Source: Ectothiorhodospiraceae bacterium 2226 (GTDB taxonomy: Bacteria; Pseudomonadota; Gammaproteobacteria; GCA-013348725). Taken from it: a DNA stretch of 64,000 nt. Where the stretch lies: positions 980,501 through 1,044,500 of the forward strand of contig CP054689.1 of NCBI GenBank assembly GCA_013348725.1, given 5' to 3'. The notes beneath the pieces are model-generated. The model saw only the letters and a program-made list of their open reading frames with translations. It was not told the DNA's origin and searched no databases. A program made the translations under genes and the position numbers. Below, in pieces: positions 45,195 to 57,231 of the stretch (positions within the stretch are counted from its first letter, which is position 1; each line of letters opens with the position of its first letter).

Positions 45195-47093
45195 CTAGCG
45201 CATGCTGTCGGTCGCGGCGGACACGGGCTCCGCAGCGCGCGCCGAGGCCGGCGGCTCCAGGGCGGCCAGCAGGCGAATATGCCCCACGAACCACAGCGGC
45301 TCGTCCTCCAATGCCCGGTGTCCGACGTTCAGCGCGGCCAGCGCCTGCGTGCGCAACGCCGTGTCGTCGAGCCGCTCGGCCAGGCGCAGCGTGGTGCCCA
45401 ACACGGCGGCGGAAGGCGACGGCAGGTGTTCGTCCGACAACAGCGTCTGTGCCACCCCGTAGCGCAGCAGGGTGTGTTCGGCGAGATGCCAGCCGCCGTC
45501 GTAGAAGCGCCGCCAAGCTTCCCGCACCACCCGCTCGGCCAGAGCGTAATCGGCGGCCCGCCCACTCACCTGCGCCCAGTCGTAGAACGCCGCGGCGGCC
45601 AGCGCGTAATCCTCCAGCGCACCTTCGCCGAGCGTCCGCTCGCCGCGCGCCGCGCGCCATAAGCGCCCCTGCTCGTCGTCCCACAGGCGTTCGACCAAAA
45701 CCGCACGCACCCGCTCGCCGGCCTCCCGATATACTTTCCCATCGGGTAGTTCGGCAGCCCGCGCCAGTGCCGATAGCGCCAGCGCATTCCAGGCCGTGAT
45801 GACCTTGTCATCGCGCGGCAGTACGCGCTGGGCGCGTCGCTCCAGCATGCGCTCGCGGGCGCTGGCAAGATGGCGCCGCAACTCGTCTTGGTCGAGCTCG
45901 AGCCGCGCGGCCGCCGCCTCGTCCGATAAGGCCCGCGTCAGGTGGTGTCCGTGCTCGAACTGCGGGGGGCGGTCCAATCCCCACACCAGCGCCACCACCG
46001 CGAACTCTTCGGGCGGCAGCAGGTCCTCGAGCTCACGACGATCCCAGAGGTAGTAGCCGCCCTCCACGTCCTGATCATCCAGCGCAGAGAGTGCCGACGC
46101 GAAGCCGCCGTTCGCGACGCGCAGGTCGCGCAGCATGAAATCCAGGGTCTCGCGCGCCACCGCCTCGTAGCGCGGCTCCTCGAGCTCGCGCGCGGCACGC
46201 AGGTAGACGCTCGCCAGCATGGCGTTGTCGTAGAGCATCTTCTCGAAGTGCGGAACCTGCCAGCTGGGATCCTCGGTGTAGCGAAAGAAGCCGCCGCCCA
46301 GGTGGTCGCGCAGCCCCTGCTCGGCCATCTGATCCAGCGTCAGGCGCAGGAAATCCTCGAGTTGTGCATCGCCCGAGGCGGCATACAGGTCGAGCAGCCC
46401 CTTGAGCTGGGGTGAGTTTGGGAACTTGCTCTGATCGCCCAGCCCCCCCTCCATATCGTCGCCGAGTTGCCGAGCGTGCTCGGCGAGGCGGGCCTGCAGG
46501 CTGCGCCCGAGCCCGACGGGAATCTCGGCATCGCCTGGCGGCTGCGGAGCGGCGAGCGACTCGGCCGCAACACGAGCCTCTTCCCGCAGCGATGCCCGAT
46601 CCTCGTGCCACGCGCCGGCGAGGCCCTCGAGCAGCTTGGCGAAATCCTCGGGCGGCATATAGACCAAGCCGACCAGCGGATGCCCCTCGGGCGTGATGAA
46701 CACGTTGAGCGGCCAGCCGGCATAGCCGCGCGTGCGCCGCACGAAGTCGATCAACAGACCGTCCAGGGCCGCTTCGATCTCGCGGTCGATCTTCACGGGG
46801 ATGTAATGGCGGTTGATGAAGGCCGCGATGGCGTCGTCCTTGAAGCTCTCGCGCTGCATCACATGGCACCAGTGACAGGCAAAGTAGCCGCTCGAGACGA
46901 ACAGCAGCTTGTCCTCGCTGCGGGCCCGCTCCACCGCCGCCTGGCCCCATTCCTGCCACTGCACCGGATCGTCCGCGTGCAACTCGAGGTAGGCGGAGGG
47001 ATGGTCGGCCAACTGGTTGCGCAGCTCATCGCCCGCCGCACCGCCACTCGCCAACACCGCGACGATACTTAGCATCCATGTCCGGTAGCGCAT
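45195..47093 (-). CDS. Exported thioredoxin-like/DUF255 protein with six-hairpin domain (YyaL/SSP411 type)
   Basis: A 632-residue protein. A signal peptide (MRYRTWMLSIVAVLASGGAAG) is followed by LADHPSAYLELHADDPVQWQEWG and the thioredoxin-like CHWCHVMQRESF motif, then RRTRGYAGWPLNVFITPEGHP. The C-terminal 400 residues resemble the alpha/alpha six-barrel of glycoside hydrolases (HLGGGFFRYTEDPSWQVPHFEKMLYDNA; VITAWNALALSALARAA). Family members are usually cytosolic, so the signal peptide is notable. Function is unsettled; a redox role in the periplasm is possible. ATG 47093 chosen for the signal peptide and GGAG. Confidence 0.82.
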   Translation of the reverse strand: MRYRTWMLSIVAVLASGGAAGDELRNQLADHPSAYLELHADDPVQWQEWGQAAVERARSEDKLLFVSSGYFACHWCHVMQRESFKDDAIAAFINRHYIPVKIDREIEAALDGLLIDFVRRTRGYAGWPLNVFITPEGHPLVGLVYMPPEDFAKLLEGLAGAWHEDRASLREEARVAAESLAAPQPPGDAEIPVGLGRSLQARLAEHARQLGDDMEGGLGDQSKFPNSPQLKGLLDLYAASGDAQLEDFLRLTLDQMAEQGLRDHLGGGFFRYTEDPSWQVPHFEKMLYDNAMLASVYLRAARELEEPRYEAVARETLDFMLRDLRVANGGFASALSALDDQDVEGGYYLWDRRELEDLLPPEEFAVVALVWGLDRPPQFEHGHHLTRALSDEAAAARLELDQDELRRHLASARERMLERRAQRVLPRDDKVITAWNALALSALARAAELPDGKVYREAGERVRAVLVERLWDDEQGRLWRAARGERTLGEGALEDYALAAAAFYDWAQVSGRAADYALAERVVREAWRRFYDGGWHLAEHTLLRYGVAQTLLSDEHLPSPSAAVLGTTLRLAERLDDTALRTQALAALNVGHRALEDEPLWFVGHIRLLAALEPPASARAAEPVSAATDSMR

Positions 47094-47210
47094 AAGCTCT
47101 CTCTCCATCGGTGCATCGCGGGTCGCACGTGCTCTCTGATTATGGGGAGGAACTGAACCGGGAGCCAACAGGCGGGTACCGGGAGCTTATGGCGTAGGGC
47201 GCTCCAGCGA

Positions 47211-48089
47211 CTACTCCTCCGGCTTGGTCTGCTGCGGGCGCCGCTGCGCGCGCTCCTCCGCTTCGATGCGGTCGAGTTCGGCGTCCATGTCCTCCTCGGA
47301 GAGGGGCTGGTAAGCCGGCTCGCCGGGCTCGTCCTCCACCACCGGCGCGAAGCGACTCGACAAAATGACGCCGAGCTCGAACAGGATCCACATCGGTAGG
47401 GCCAACAAGGTCTGCGAGATGACGTCCGGCGGCGTGAGCATCATGCCGACCACGAACGCCCCGACGATGACGTAGGGTCGCTTCGCGCGCAGTTGCTCGG
47501 GGGTGGTCGCCCCCATGCGCACCAGCAGGATCACCGCGATCGGCACCTCGAAGGCGATGCCGAAGGCAAAGAACATCTTCAGCACGAAGTCGAGGTAACG
47601 GCTGATGTCGGTCATCACCGCCACACCCTCCGGGGCGGCGGCCGTCAGGAAGCCGAACACCAGCGGGAACACCGCGAAGTAGGCGAACGCCATGCCCGCG
47701 TAGAACAGGATGGCACTCGACACGGCGAGCGGCAGCACGAGACGCCGCTCGCGCTGGTAAAGCCCGGGGGCGACGAAGGCCCACAGTTGGTACAAGAGGT
47801 ACGGCACGGCGATAAACAGCGCCACCACCAGTGCCAGCTTGAAGGGGGTCAGGAACGGCGAGGCCACCTCGGTGGCGATCATGCTGGAGCCGTGCGGCAA
47901 GTGCCGCAGCAGCGGCTCGGCCAGCATGACATAGAGCTGATTGGCGAAGGGGAACAGCGCCAGGAACAGCAGCAACACCACCAGCACGGAGCGTAGCAGG
48001 CGGTCGCGCAGTTCCATCAGGTGGGAGACGAAACCCTGCTCCTCCTGAACCTCCTCCGGGCTGGGGCCGGAGTTACTTGGAGCGCTCAT
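47211..48089 (-). CDS. tatC: Sec-independent translocase subunit TatC
   Basis: A 292-residue membrane protein with six transmembrane segments; the receptor for twin-arginine signal peptides. [31 protein letters not shown] opens the conserved core, with [32 protein letters not shown] and [26 protein letters not shown] later. The tail is charged. ATG 48089 overlaps the tatB end by 17 bases. Likely clients in this window include the Tat-signalled SorA-like enzyme. Confidence 0.96.
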   Translation of the reverse strand: MSAPSNSGPSPEEVQEEQGFVSHLMELRDRLLRSVLVVLLLFLALFPFANQLYVMLAEPLLRHLPHGSSMIATEVASPFLTPFKLALVVALFIAVPYLLYQLWAFVAPGLYQRERRLVLPLAVSSAILFYAGMAFAYFAVFPLVFGFLTAAAPEGVAVMTDISRYLDFVLKMFFAFGIAFEVPIAVILLVRMGATTPEQLRAKRPYVIVGAFVVGMMLTPPDVISQTLLALPMWILFELGVILSSRFAPVVEDEPGEPAYQPLSEEDMDAELDRIEAEERAQRRPQQTKPEE

Positions 48090-48585
48090 CGGTCGATCCG
48101 TCCCCCGGCGCGGCGTCCGCATCGTTGCGTGGTGTGTCGGCGTCCGTGGGGCGCGGCGGCCCCTGCGTTCCATCGTCGAAGGATTCCTGGCTCTCGCCCG
48201 ACCGCGAGGAGGCGCTCGAGACACCGCGGCGCTCCGCCTCGCGACGCGCATCGGCCTCGCGCTGGGCCTCGGCATCCTGCTGGGCGTCGATCGCCTTCAC
48301 CAGGTAATCCGAGCGCTCGTCCTTGTCCACGGAGCTTTCCAAGATCTTCTTGAGGTCTTCCAGCGCCTTGGCGTCCTTACCCAGCGAGTCGAGGCCGAGC
48401 TTGCGGCGCAGTTCGTCCTCGCGCAACTCCTTGTCGATGTCGGCCTTCACGTCCATCACCATGGCGCGCGCCTTGCCCACCCACAGGCCCACGGTCCGGG
48501 CGAGCCCGGGCAGGCGCTCGGGTCCCACGACCAGGAGGGCGATGATGCCGATAACCAGCAGCTCAACAAAGCTGACGTCGAACAT
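48073..48585 (-). CDS. tatB: Sec-independent translocase subunit TatB
   Basis: A 170-residue protein: one N-terminal membrane helix ([27 protein letters not shown]), an amphipathic helix ([25 protein letters not shown]) and a long disordered acidic tail. Forms the receptor complex with TatC. Confidence 0.95.
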   Translation of the reverse strand: MFDVSFVELLVIGIIALLVVGPERLPGLARTVGLWVGKARAMVMDVKADIDKELREDELRRKLGLDSLGKDAKALEDLKKILESSVDKDERSDYLVKAIDAQQDAEAQREADARREAERRGVSSASSRSGESQESFDDGTQGPPRPTDADTPRNDADAAPGDGSTDERSK

Positions 48586-48645
48586 AAGCCTTCAAGCGCA
48601 CGCGGCCTCCGGGCGGAGGCCGCGTGGATCGGAGAGGGGCGAAAG

Positions 48646-48876
48646 TCAGGCCTTGTTCTTTTCCTTCGAGGTGACTTCGCCCTCGATCACGTGGCCGGGG
48701 CGCTCATCGATGTGTTCGTTGCGCTCTGCCTTGTTCTCCTCGCCCTCGCGGATCGACTCGCGGAACCCCTTGACCGCCGTGCCCAGGTCACCGCCGAGGT
48801 TGCGCAGGCGCTTGGCGCCGAACAGCACCAGCACGATGGCCAGAATGATCAGAAGCTGCCAAACACTGATTCCCAT
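48646..48876 (-). CDS. tatA: Sec-independent translocase subunit TatA
   Basis: A 76-residue pore-forming subunit: a membrane helix ([19 protein letters not shown]), the amphipathic [20 protein letters not shown] helix and a short charged tail. First of tatABC, nine bases after hinT; ATG 48876 has GAGG upstream. Confidence 0.95.
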   Translation of the reverse strand: MGISVWQLLIILAIVLVLFGAKRLRNLGGDLGTAVKGFRESIREGEENKAERNEHIDERPGHVIEGEVTSKEKNKA

Positions 48877-48885
48877 GTCACTACC

Positions 48886-49224
48886 TCACTCGAAGCCCGG
48901 CAGGCTATCCCCGCCGAGCAGATGGATATGCAAGTGGTCGATCATCTGACCGCCCCCCTTGCCGGTATTGATGATGGTGCGAAAGCCTTGCGTCAGGCCC
49001 TGTTCACGCGCGACCACCGGTAGCATACGCAGCATATGTGACATAAGACCATCGTGACTGCGGTCCAGTTCAGCGAGGCTCACAATATGCTGACGCGGAA
49101 CCACCAGCAGATGCACCTGCGCCTTGGGCTGGATGTCGCGAAACACGACGATCTGCTCGTCTTCGAACACCGTATCGGCAGGGATCTTGCCCGCTACGAT
49201 GCCACAAAAAAGGCAATCCGTCAT
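48886..49224 (-). CDS. hinT: Histidine triad (HIT) nucleotide-binding protein
   Basis: A 112-residue purine nucleoside phosphoramidase-type hydrolase. [28 protein letters not shown] at the N-terminus and [15 protein letters not shown] carrying the HxHxH triad are clear. It starts inside the hisE stop (ATGA). A hisE-hinT-tatA arrangement is common in gammaproteobacteria. Confidence 0.94.
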   Translation of the reverse strand: MTDCLFCGIVAGKIPADTVFEDEQIVVFRDIQPKAQVHLLVVPRQHIVSLAELDRSHDGLMSHMLRMLPVVAREQGLTQGFRTIINTGKGGGQMIDHLHIHLLGGDSLPGFE

Positions 49225-49541
49225 TTTCTCCCCCGCGCCGCCTTTTCATCGATGCCGGAGAGGCCGAACCGACGCTGCAACTCGTTCAGAACATCCTGCG
49301 GCCCCACACCCTGATGGGCCAGCAAGACCAGGGTGTGAAACCACAAGTCCGCGGTTTCACAGACGATTTTGTCGACGTCCCCGTCCTTGGCGGCCATCAC
49401 CGTCTCGGTGGCCTCTTCCCCGACTTTCTTAAGTATGGCGTCCAGGCCCTTGGCGTACAGCCCCGAGACGTAAGAGGCTTGCGGATCGGCCTGTTTACGC
49501 GCCTCCAGCACCTCGGCCAAACGCGCCAGTACGTCGTCCAT
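49221..49541 (-). CDS. hisE: Phosphoribosyl-ATP pyrophosphatase
   Basis: A 106-residue enzyme removing pyrophosphate from PR-ATP, step 2 of histidine synthesis. [33 protein letters not shown] is the diagnostic all-alpha NTP pyrophosphatase core. ATG 49541 overlaps the hisI stop by one base (TGATG). Separate hisI and hisE genes, unlike the fused enteric hisIE. Confidence 0.96.
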   Translation of the reverse strand: MDDVLARLAEVLEARKQADPQASYVSGLYAKGLDAILKKVGEEATETVMAAKDGDVDKIVCETADLWFHTLVLLAHQGVGPQDVLNELQRRFGLSGIDEKAARGRK

Positions 49542-49942
49542 CACGTCCCTCCGTAGATCTGGGCGGGGTCCTTCAGCACGGGCTCGACGGTCTCCCATCG
49601 TCCCTCGTGCAGGCGGCGGTAAAAGCAGCTCGTGCGTCCGGTATGACAGGCGATGCCACCGACCTGCTCGACCTGCAAGACGATCACGTCGGCGTCGCAG
49701 TCGAGGCGGATCTCGCGCACCCGCTGCACGTGACCCGACTCCTCGCCCTTGTGCCACAGGCGCTGGCGCGAGCGCGAGTAATACACCGCGCGCCCCTCGC
49801 GCGCGGTCAATGCCAACGCCTCGCGGTTCATCCAGGCCAGCATGAGGATGCGGCCGCTAGCGGCGTCTTGGGCGACGGCCGGCACCAGACCCGCCGCATC
49901 CCAGCGCACCTCGTCCAGCCACTGCTCGGGGAGAGTGTTCAT
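49541..49942 (-). CDS. hisI: Phosphoribosyl-AMP cyclohydrolase
   Basis: A 133-residue zinc enzyme, step 3 of histidine synthesis. [42 protein letters not shown] and the metal ligands in [28 protein letters not shown] are intact. Confidence 0.96.
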   Translation of the reverse strand: MNTLPEQWLDEVRWDAAGLVPAVAQDAASGRILMLAWMNREALALTAREGRAVYYSRSRQRLWHKGEESGHVQRVREIRLDCDADVIVLQVEQVGGIACHTGRTSCFYRRLHEGRWETVEPVLKDPAQIYGGT

Positions 49943-49980
49943 CGCGACAGAGTAAGGGTTGGCGGATTCGGCTGCAAAAC

Positions 49981-50754
49981 CTACAGCCGCACCGGGATGC
50001 CGCGCTCGGCCATGCGGCGCTTGGCCTCGCCGATGGTGTGTTCGCCGAAATGGAAGATGCTGGCGGCCAACACCGCGTCAGCGTGCCCCTCCAGCACACC
50101 CTCGACCAGGTGATCGAGGTTGCCCACGCCGCCGGAGGCGATGACCGGCACGCGCACCGCGTCGGACACGGCGCGCGTGAGCTCGAGGTCGAAGCCCTCG
50201 CGCGTGCCGTCGCGGTCCATGCTGGTGAGCAGTAACTCGCCGGCACCGTAGTCGACCATGCGTCGCGCCCACTCGACGGCGTCCAGGCCGGTGCCCCGCC
50301 GCCCGCCGTGGGTGAAGATCTCCCAGCGTGCCGGCTCGCCGGGTGCGCTGGCGCGCTTGGCATCGAGGGCCACCACGATGCACTGCGAGCCGAAGCGCTC
50401 GGCGGCCTCACGCACGAACTCGGGGCGGTTCACCGCGGCGGTGTTGATGCCGACCTTGTCGGCGCCGGCGTTCAGCATGCGGCGGATATCGGCCAACTCG
50501 CGAATACCGCCGCCCACCGTGAGCGGGATGAACACCTCGTCCGCCACCGCCTCCACCACGTGAACCATGGTCTCGCGGTCGTCGGAACTGGCGGTGATGT
50601 CGAGGAAGGTGATCTCGTCGGCCCCTTCGGCGTCATAGCGGCGCGCGATCTCCACCGGGTCGCCCGCATCGCGGATGTCGACGAACTTGACGCCCTTGAC
50701 CACCCGCCCGTGATCGACGTCCAGGCACGGGATAATGCGCTTGGCAAGGCTCAC
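49981..50754 (-). CDS. hisF: Imidazole glycerol phosphate synthase, cyclase subunit
   Basis: A 257-residue TIM barrel that, with HisH, closes the imidazole ring and releases [30 protein letters not shown] is the conserved N-terminus with the catalytic Asp in CLDVD; the second catalytic Asp lies in [18 protein letters not shown]. It starts at GTG 50754, overlapping the hisA stop (GTGA), which couples the two. Confidence 0.97.
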   Translation of the reverse strand: MSLAKRIIPCLDVDHGRVVKGVKFVDIRDAGDPVEIARRYDAEGADEITFLDITASSDDRETMVHVVEAVADEVFIPLTVGGGIRELADIRRMLNAGADKVGINTAAVNRPEFVREAAERFGSQCIVVALDAKRASAPGEPARWEIFTHGGRRGTGLDAVEWARRMVDYGAGELLLTSMDRDGTREGFDLELTRAVSDAVRVPVIASGGVGNLDHLVEGVLEGHADAVLAASIFHFGEHTIGEAKRRMAERGIPVRL

Positions 50755-51515
50755 GAGCCGTAGGCCCCCGTGTCGGCGCTGTTGTCCCACTCGTCCGACA
50801 GGCGCTGCGCCTCGGCGAAGTCCAGCGTGCCCTCGTAGACGGCACGGCCGGTGATGGCGCCGATGATGCCCTCGTCGGCGACCTCGCACAGGGCGCGGAT
50901 GTCGTCCAGATTGGTGACGCCGCCGGAGGCGATGACCGGGATGGTGATCTCGCGCGCCAGCGCCACCGTAGATTCCACGTTGACCCCGGTCATCATGCCG
51001 TCGCGGCCGATGTCGGTGTAGACGATGGCCTCCACGCCGTCGCGCTCGAAGTGCTGCGCCATATCCACCACGTCATGACGCGAAAGCTTGGACCAGCCGT
51101 CGATGGCCACCTTGCCGTCCTTGGCGTCCAGGCCGACGATGATGTGGCCCGGGAACTCCAGGCACAGGTCCGCCACGAAGTGCGGCACGTTGATCGCCTT
51201 GGTGCCGATGATGACGTAGCTCACACCGGCATCGAGATAGGTCTGTACGGTCTCCGAATCGCGGATCCCCCCGCCCACCTGGAGCGGCACGTCGGGATAG
51301 GCCTCGGCGATGCGGTTCACCACGTCGGCATTGACCGGCCGGCCGGCGAAGGCCCCGTCCAGGTCAACGATGTGGATGCGCCGCGCCCCCGCCTCTACCC
51401 AACGCCCCGCCACGGCGACGGGATCGTCGGAGAACACGGTGGCGTCGTCCATGCGGCCCTGGCGCAGGCGCACGCACTTGCCGTCCTTCAGGTCGATGGC
51501 TGGAATGATCAACAT
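50751..51515 (-). CDS. hisA: ProFAR isomerase
   Basis: A 254-residue TIM barrel, step 4 of histidine synthesis. [31 protein letters not shown] and [26 protein letters not shown] are conserved; the catalytic acids are in PAIDLKDG and [11 protein letters not shown]. Confidence 0.97.
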   Translation of the reverse strand: MLIIPAIDLKDGKCVRLRQGRMDDATVFSDDPVAVAGRWVEAGARRIHIVDLDGAFAGRPVNADVVNRIAEAYPDVPLQVGGGIRDSETVQTYLDAGVSYVIIGTKAINVPHFVADLCLEFPGHIIVGLDAKDGKVAIDGWSKLSRHDVVDMAQHFERDGVEAIVYTDIGRDGMMTGVNVESTVALAREITIPVIASGGVTNLDDIRALCEVADEGIIGAITGRAVYEGTLDFAEAQRLSDEWDNSADTGAYGS

Positions 51516-51558
51516 AACGACTCCTCAGGGTCTCCCCTTGGCTGAGCGGCCGATCCGC

Positions 51559-52209
51559 CTACAAACGCCCATTCCACGACAGGAAGTTGGCATACAGACG
51601 CAGGCCGACATGCTGGCTCTTCTCCGGATGAAACTGCACCGCAAAGAGGTTGCCGCGCGCGAGCGCGGCGGCAAAGGGAAAACCATGGTGAGCGGAGCCG
51701 GCGACCAACTCCGGGCCGGCCGGCTGCACGAAATAACTGTGCACGAAGTAGAACCGCGCGCCGGGCGGGATGCCCTTCCACAGCGGGTGCGCCATGGTCT
51801 GCTGAACCTCGTTCCACCCCATGTGCGGCACCTTGAGGCGCTCGCCGCTGACCGGGTCCACCAGGGCATCGCCGAAGTACTCCACGGCGCCCGGGAGGAC
51901 GCCGAGACACTCGACGCCGTTGTTCTCGGCGCTGCGCTGCATCAGGGCCTGCATGCCCACGCATACGCCGAGGAACGGCCGATCGGCGGCCACCTCGCGC
52001 ACCACATCGGTGAGGCCGCGTGCCTGCAGCTCCGCCATGCAGTCGCGCATCGCGCCGACGCCGGGCAGCACCACGCGCTCGGCGCTACGAATGATCCGGG
52101 GATCGTCGGTGACGGCAACCTGCACACCGTCGACCCCGGCGTGTTCCAGCGCCTTGGCGACCGAATGCAAATTGCCCATGCCGTAGTCGATGACGGCGAC
52201 GGTGGACAC
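51559..52209 (-). CDS. hisH: Imidazole glycerol phosphate synthase, glutaminase subunit
   Basis: A 216-residue class I amidotransferase supplying ammonia to HisF. The triad is visible: Cys in [10 protein letters not shown], then His and Glu in [30 protein letters not shown] is the N-terminus. Confidence 0.97.
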   Translation of the reverse strand: MSTVAVIDYGMGNLHSVAKALEHAGVDGVQVAVTDDPRIIRSAERVVLPGVGAMRDCMAELQARGLTDVVREVAADRPFLGVCVGMQALMQRSAENNGVECLGVLPGAVEYFGDALVDPVSGERLKVPHMGWNEVQQTMAHPLWKGIPPGARFYFVHSYFVQPAGPELVAGSAHHGFPFAAALARGNLFAVQFHPEKSQHVGLRLYANFLSWNGRL

Positions 52210-52257
52210 GCTAGCCCTCGCTTGTGGATGACTCGGACAAGAACACGATAGCCGCTC

Positions 52258-52851
52258 TTACAGGCTTCCCTTGGTCGAAGGCATCTGACCTTCCATGCGC
52301 GGATCGCGCTCGCTGGCGGCCCGCAGGGCGCGCCCGAAGGCCTTGAACACGGTCTCGGCGATGTGGTGTGCGTTGCGCCCGCGCAAGGCGTCGACGTGCA
52401 GGGTCACCAGGGCGTGATTGACAAAGCCCTGGAAGAACTCGTGCACCAGATCCACATCGAAGTCCCCAATGCGCGCGCGCGGGAAGTCGACATGGAACTC
52501 GAGGCCGGGGCGGCCCGAGAAGTCGATCACCACGCGCGACAGGGCCTCGTCCAGGGGCACGTAGGCGTGCCCGTAACGACGAATGCCCTTCTTGTCGTCG
52601 AGCGCTTGCGCCATCGCCTGCCCGAAGGTGATGCCGACGTCCTCCACGGTGTGGTGGGCGTCGATGTGCAGATCGCCGCGGGCCTGCACCCGCAGGTCCA
52701 TCATCCCGTGACGCGCCACTTGATCCAACATGTGGTCGAGGAAGGGCACGCCGGTGGCGAGGTCCGCGCGGCCGGTGCCGTCCAGGTCGAGCGCGATCTC
52801 GACGCTGGTCTCCAGGGTGTCGCGGGTGATGCTGGCGCTGCGCTTGCTCAT
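52258..52851 (-). CDS. hisB: Imidazole glycerol-phosphate dehydratase
   Basis: A 197-residue monofunctional IGPD, step 6 of histidine synthesis, lacking the phosphatase domain fused to it in enterics. Metal motifs [22 protein letters not shown] and [13 protein letters not shown] are intact. First gene of the minus-strand run hisB-hisH-hisA-hisF-hisI-hisE-hinT-tatABC. hisG, hisD and hisC are not in the window. Confidence 0.97.
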   Translation of the reverse strand: MSKRSASITRDTLETSVEIALDLDGTGRADLATGVPFLDHMLDQVARHGMMDLRVQARGDLHIDAHHTVEDVGITFGQAMAQALDDKKGIRRYGHAYVPLDEALSRVVIDFSGRPGLEFHVDFPRARIGDFDVDLVHEFFQGFVNHALVTLHVDALRGRNAHHIAETVFKAFGRALRAASERDPRMEGQMPSTKGSL

Positions 52852-52948
52852 TGATCCTGTCCACGCTCCCGCCAGTGGGAGCCGACGGGCAGTTTACCTT
52901 AACTGCGGCACGGCGAGAAACCGCGCCGCCGGGAGACCCGCGGCGGCA

Positions 52949-53617
52949 CTACTCCTGCGTGACACTCAAGGGCGTGCGCAAGCGATCGAAGTCGCGCGGC
53001 GGCACGTACTGCAGGACCTCGCGCCCGCGCGCCTGGGTGAGGATATCGAGCCCCTTGTCGGGATACAGCCAGTGCTCGCGCTCGGCGTCGAGTCGGACCC
53101 GCTCCTCGGGCTCGCCGAAGCGCCGCAGCAACAGCGCCGGCTCCAGCTTGGCATAAGACACATAGGCGAGGCTGGCCAGCACCGCGCGGGCGCGCTGGGC
53201 GTTGTCGTCCGCTTCCGACAAGGGCATACGCCGCCCGCCGCCGCCGGTGGGCCGCCACTGGCCGGCGCGCTCGTGCAGCGCCTGCAGTTCATCCTGTGGC
53301 AGGTCGATGTGTCCCATCACCTGGCCGCTCAGCCCGCTCAGCGTCACCTCGCCGTAATAGACCTCCAGCGCCAGCGTGTCCTCGTCCTGAAACAGCGCTA
53401 GACGCGCCCGCTTGCCGAGGATCGCCTCGGCCTCGGCCACGGTGGCGTGCCCAAGGCGCACGCCGAACACCTCGTTGGTGCCGTCGGGATGGACCACGAT
53501 CTGCCAGGGCAGCAACTGCTCGCCCGCGGGCTGCTCCAGGTCGACCGGCACGCGCCAGACCAACACCAGCAACAGCAGCGCCACCACGCCGAGTCCTGCG
53601 ACCAGCACCTTCTTCAT
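52949..53617 (-). CDS. Membrane-anchored protein of unknown function
   Basis: A 222-residue protein with one N-terminal hydrophobic segment (VLVAGLGVVALLLLVLVW, residues 4-21) and an extracytoplasmic domain. Recognisable features are IVVHPDGTNEVFGVRLGHATVAEAEAILGKRARLALFQDE, which suggests an OmpA/lipoprotein-like alpha-beta repeat, and HWLYPDKGLDILTQARGREVLQYVPPRDF. Its start overlaps the dtd stop (ATGA), so pip-dtd and this gene form one unit. Similar genes occur near dtd and hisB in other gammaproteobacteria, to my recollection; no function is known. Confidence 0.75.
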   Translation of the reverse strand: MKKVLVAGLGVVALLLLVLVWRVPVDLEQPAGEQLLPWQIVVHPDGTNEVFGVRLGHATVAEAEAILGKRARLALFQDEDTLALEVYYGEVTLSGLSGQVMGHIDLPQDELQALHERAGQWRPTGGGGRRMPLSEADDNAQRARAVLASLAYVSYAKLEPALLLRRFGEPEERVRLDAEREHWLYPDKGLDILTQARGREVLQYVPPRDFDRLRTPLSVTQE

Positions 53618-54066
53618 TGCGCCTCCGGAGGCACTTCCAACCAAAACGTGACCGGCCCGTCGTTCACCAGGCTGACCGCCATATCCGCCCCGAAACGCCC
53701 CTGCGCGCAGCGCACCGGCGCCGCCGCGGCACGCGTCAGCAGGTAATCGAACAGGCGCCGGCCCTCGGCGGGCGCTGCCGCGGGGGTAAAGCTCGGGCGC
53801 GTACCCTTGGCCGTGTCGGCCGCCAGCGTGAACTGCGGCACCCATAACACGGCGCCCTCGACATCCCGCACCGACAGGTTCATGCGACCCTCGTCATCGG
53901 GAAACACGCGGTAACCGAGCACCCGCTCGAGCAGGCGCTCGGCTTGACGCTCGCCGTCGCCGCGCTGCACGCCGACCAGCGCCAGCAGCCCGCGCTCGAT
54001 AGCCGCCACGCGCTCGCCCGCCACCTCGACGGCGGCCTCACGGACGCGCTGCAACAGAGCAATCAC
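53614..54066 (-). CDS. dtd: D-aminoacyl-tRNA deacylase
   Basis: A 150-residue enzyme that hydrolyses D-aminoacyl- and glycyl-mischarged tRNAs. MIALLQRVREAAVEVAGERVAAIERGLLALVGV is the family N-terminus; the active-site motifs are VPQFTLAADTAKGTRPSF and NDGPVTFWLE. It starts at GTG 54066, overlapping the pip stop (GTGA). Confidence 0.95.
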   Translation of the reverse strand: MIALLQRVREAAVEVAGERVAAIERGLLALVGVQRGDGERQAERLLERVLGYRVFPDDEGRMNLSVRDVEGAVLWVPQFTLAADTAKGTRPSFTPAAAPAEGRRLFDYLLTRAAAAPVRCAQGRFGADMAVSLVNDGPVTFWLEVPPEAQ

Positions 54067-55010
54067 GCCTCGGCCGCGAACCGGTCGGTGGCGCGCACGA
54101 GGACGTCGACGATGCCCGGTTCGCTGGCCGAGTGACCCGCATCGGGCACCACCACCAGCTCGGCGCGCGGCCAGGCCTTGTGCAGCGCCCAGGCGCTCTC
54201 CATCGGACACACGACGTCGTAGCGCCCCTGCACGATCACACCGGGGATGTCCGCCAGGCGCAGGGCATCGCGCAGCAGCTGATCGGGCGCGAGGAAGCTG
54301 TCGTTCAAAAAGTAGTGGCACTCGATGCGCGCCAGACTGAGCGCGGTGTAAGGCTTGTCGAAGTGATCCTGCACCGCGCGGCTGCCGCGCAGCGTGGAGG
54401 TGGCGCCCTCCCAGTGCGACCAGGCCTTGGCGGCCTGCATGCGCGCCAGCTCGTTGTCTGAGGTCAACCGCCGATGGTAGGCCGGCACCAAGGCCTCGCG
54501 CTCGCCTTCGGGGATAGGGGCGATAAAATCCTCCCAGGCGTCGGGAAAAATGCGACTCGCCCCATCCTGATAGAACCAGTCTATTTCGCGCGGGCGACAC
54601 AAAAATATGCCGCGCAGCACCAGGGCGCGCACCCGCTCAGGGTGCGTCTGCGCATACAGGAGACTGAGCGTGGAGCCCCAGGAACCGCCGAACAGCACCC
54701 AGCGATCGATGCCCAGGTGCGTACGGATGCGTTCCATGTCGGCCACCAACGCCTGGCTGGTGTTACCGGCGAGTTCGGCGTGCGGCGTGGAGCGTCCGCA
54801 GCCGCGCTGATCGAACAGCACGATGCGGTAGCGCTCGGGATCGAAAAAGCGCCGGTGGTAGGGTTCGCAGCCCGCGCCGGGCCCGCCGTGCACGAACAGT
54901 ACCGGAATGCCATGCGGATTCCCGCTCTCCTCCACGTGCAGCTCGTGCGGCGGCTCCACCGCCAGCGTGTGCTGCACGTACGGCACGATCTCCGGATACA
55001 GTTGGCGCAC
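54063..55010 (-). CDS. pip: Proline iminopeptidase
   Basis: A 315-residue alpha/beta hydrolase that removes N-terminal proline from peptides. LFVHGGPGAGCEPYHRRFFDPERYRIVLFDQRGCGRSTPHA, the nucleophile in LFGGSWGSTLSLLYAQTHPERV, the Asp in GRYDVVCPMESA and the His in DAGHSASEPG form the catalytic set. Upstream gene of a pip-dtd-unknown operon. Confidence 0.94.
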   Translation of the reverse strand: MRQLYPEIVPYVQHTLAVEPPHELHVEESGNPHGIPVLFVHGGPGAGCEPYHRRFFDPERYRIVLFDQRGCGRSTPHAELAGNTSQALVADMERIRTHLGIDRWVLFGGSWGSTLSLLYAQTHPERVRALVLRGIFLCRPREIDWFYQDGASRIFPDAWEDFIAPIPEGEREALVPAYHRRLTSDNELARMQAAKAWSHWEGATSTLRGSRAVQDHFDKPYTALSLARIECHYFLNDSFLAPDQLLRDALRLADIPGVIVQGRYDVVCPMESAWALHKAWPRAELVVVPDAGHSASEPGIVDVLVRATDRFAAEA

Positions 55011-55039
55011 GAATCCTCCCTAGTTCGGCGCGGTCCGGC

Positions 55040-56860
<1,821 letters not shown>

Positions 56861-56893
56861 GAGGAGCTACCGCGGAGGAAGGGTCAGCCGAGC

Positions 56894-56923
56894 ATTATAC
56901 CAATTTGGCGGGACAAACGTCAG
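56894..56923 (-). promoter_or_regulatory. Promoter of typA with extended -10
   Basis: On the minus strand: -35 CTGACG (56918-56923), 18-base spacer, and TGG directly before a perfect TATAAT (56894-56899), which gives an extended -10. It lies 34 bases before the typA ATG, inside the gap after rubredoxin. Confidence 0.65.
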
Positions 56924-56957
56924 GTGCCGGTTCAGTGCGGACGATCACAAGCGCCGT

Positions 56958-57122
56958 TCAGAGCTCGATCATCTCGAAGTCGGACTTGGCGGCGCCGCAG
57001 TCGGGACACACCCAGGTGTCGGGCACGTCTTCCCAGCGCGTACCGGGCGCAAGGCCCTCTTCGGGCGCGCCCGCCTCCTCCTCGTACACCCAACCGCACA
57101 CCACGCACATCCAGGTTTTCAT
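56958..57122 (-). CDS. Rubredoxin
   Basis: A 54-residue one-iron electron carrier. Two CxxC motifs, CVVCGWVYEE and CPDCGAAKSDFEMI, bind the iron; WEDVPDTWVCP is conserved. ATG 57122 has GGAGG upstream. Genes of this type are often single and serve alkane or oxygen/ROS reduction systems; no partner is next to it. Confidence 0.95.
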   Translation of the reverse strand: MKTWMCVVCGWVYEEEAGAPEEGLAPGTRWEDVPDTWVCPDCGAAKSDFEMIEL

Positions 57123-57231
57123 GTCACCTCCTCCGTTGAGGGCGAAATTCTGGCAGCGCCCGCCCCGCCTGTGAAGCCCCGCGCGCGCGCCGAAAGCGGT
57201 GTAAAATTGTGGCAGACAACGAGTGCGAGCC

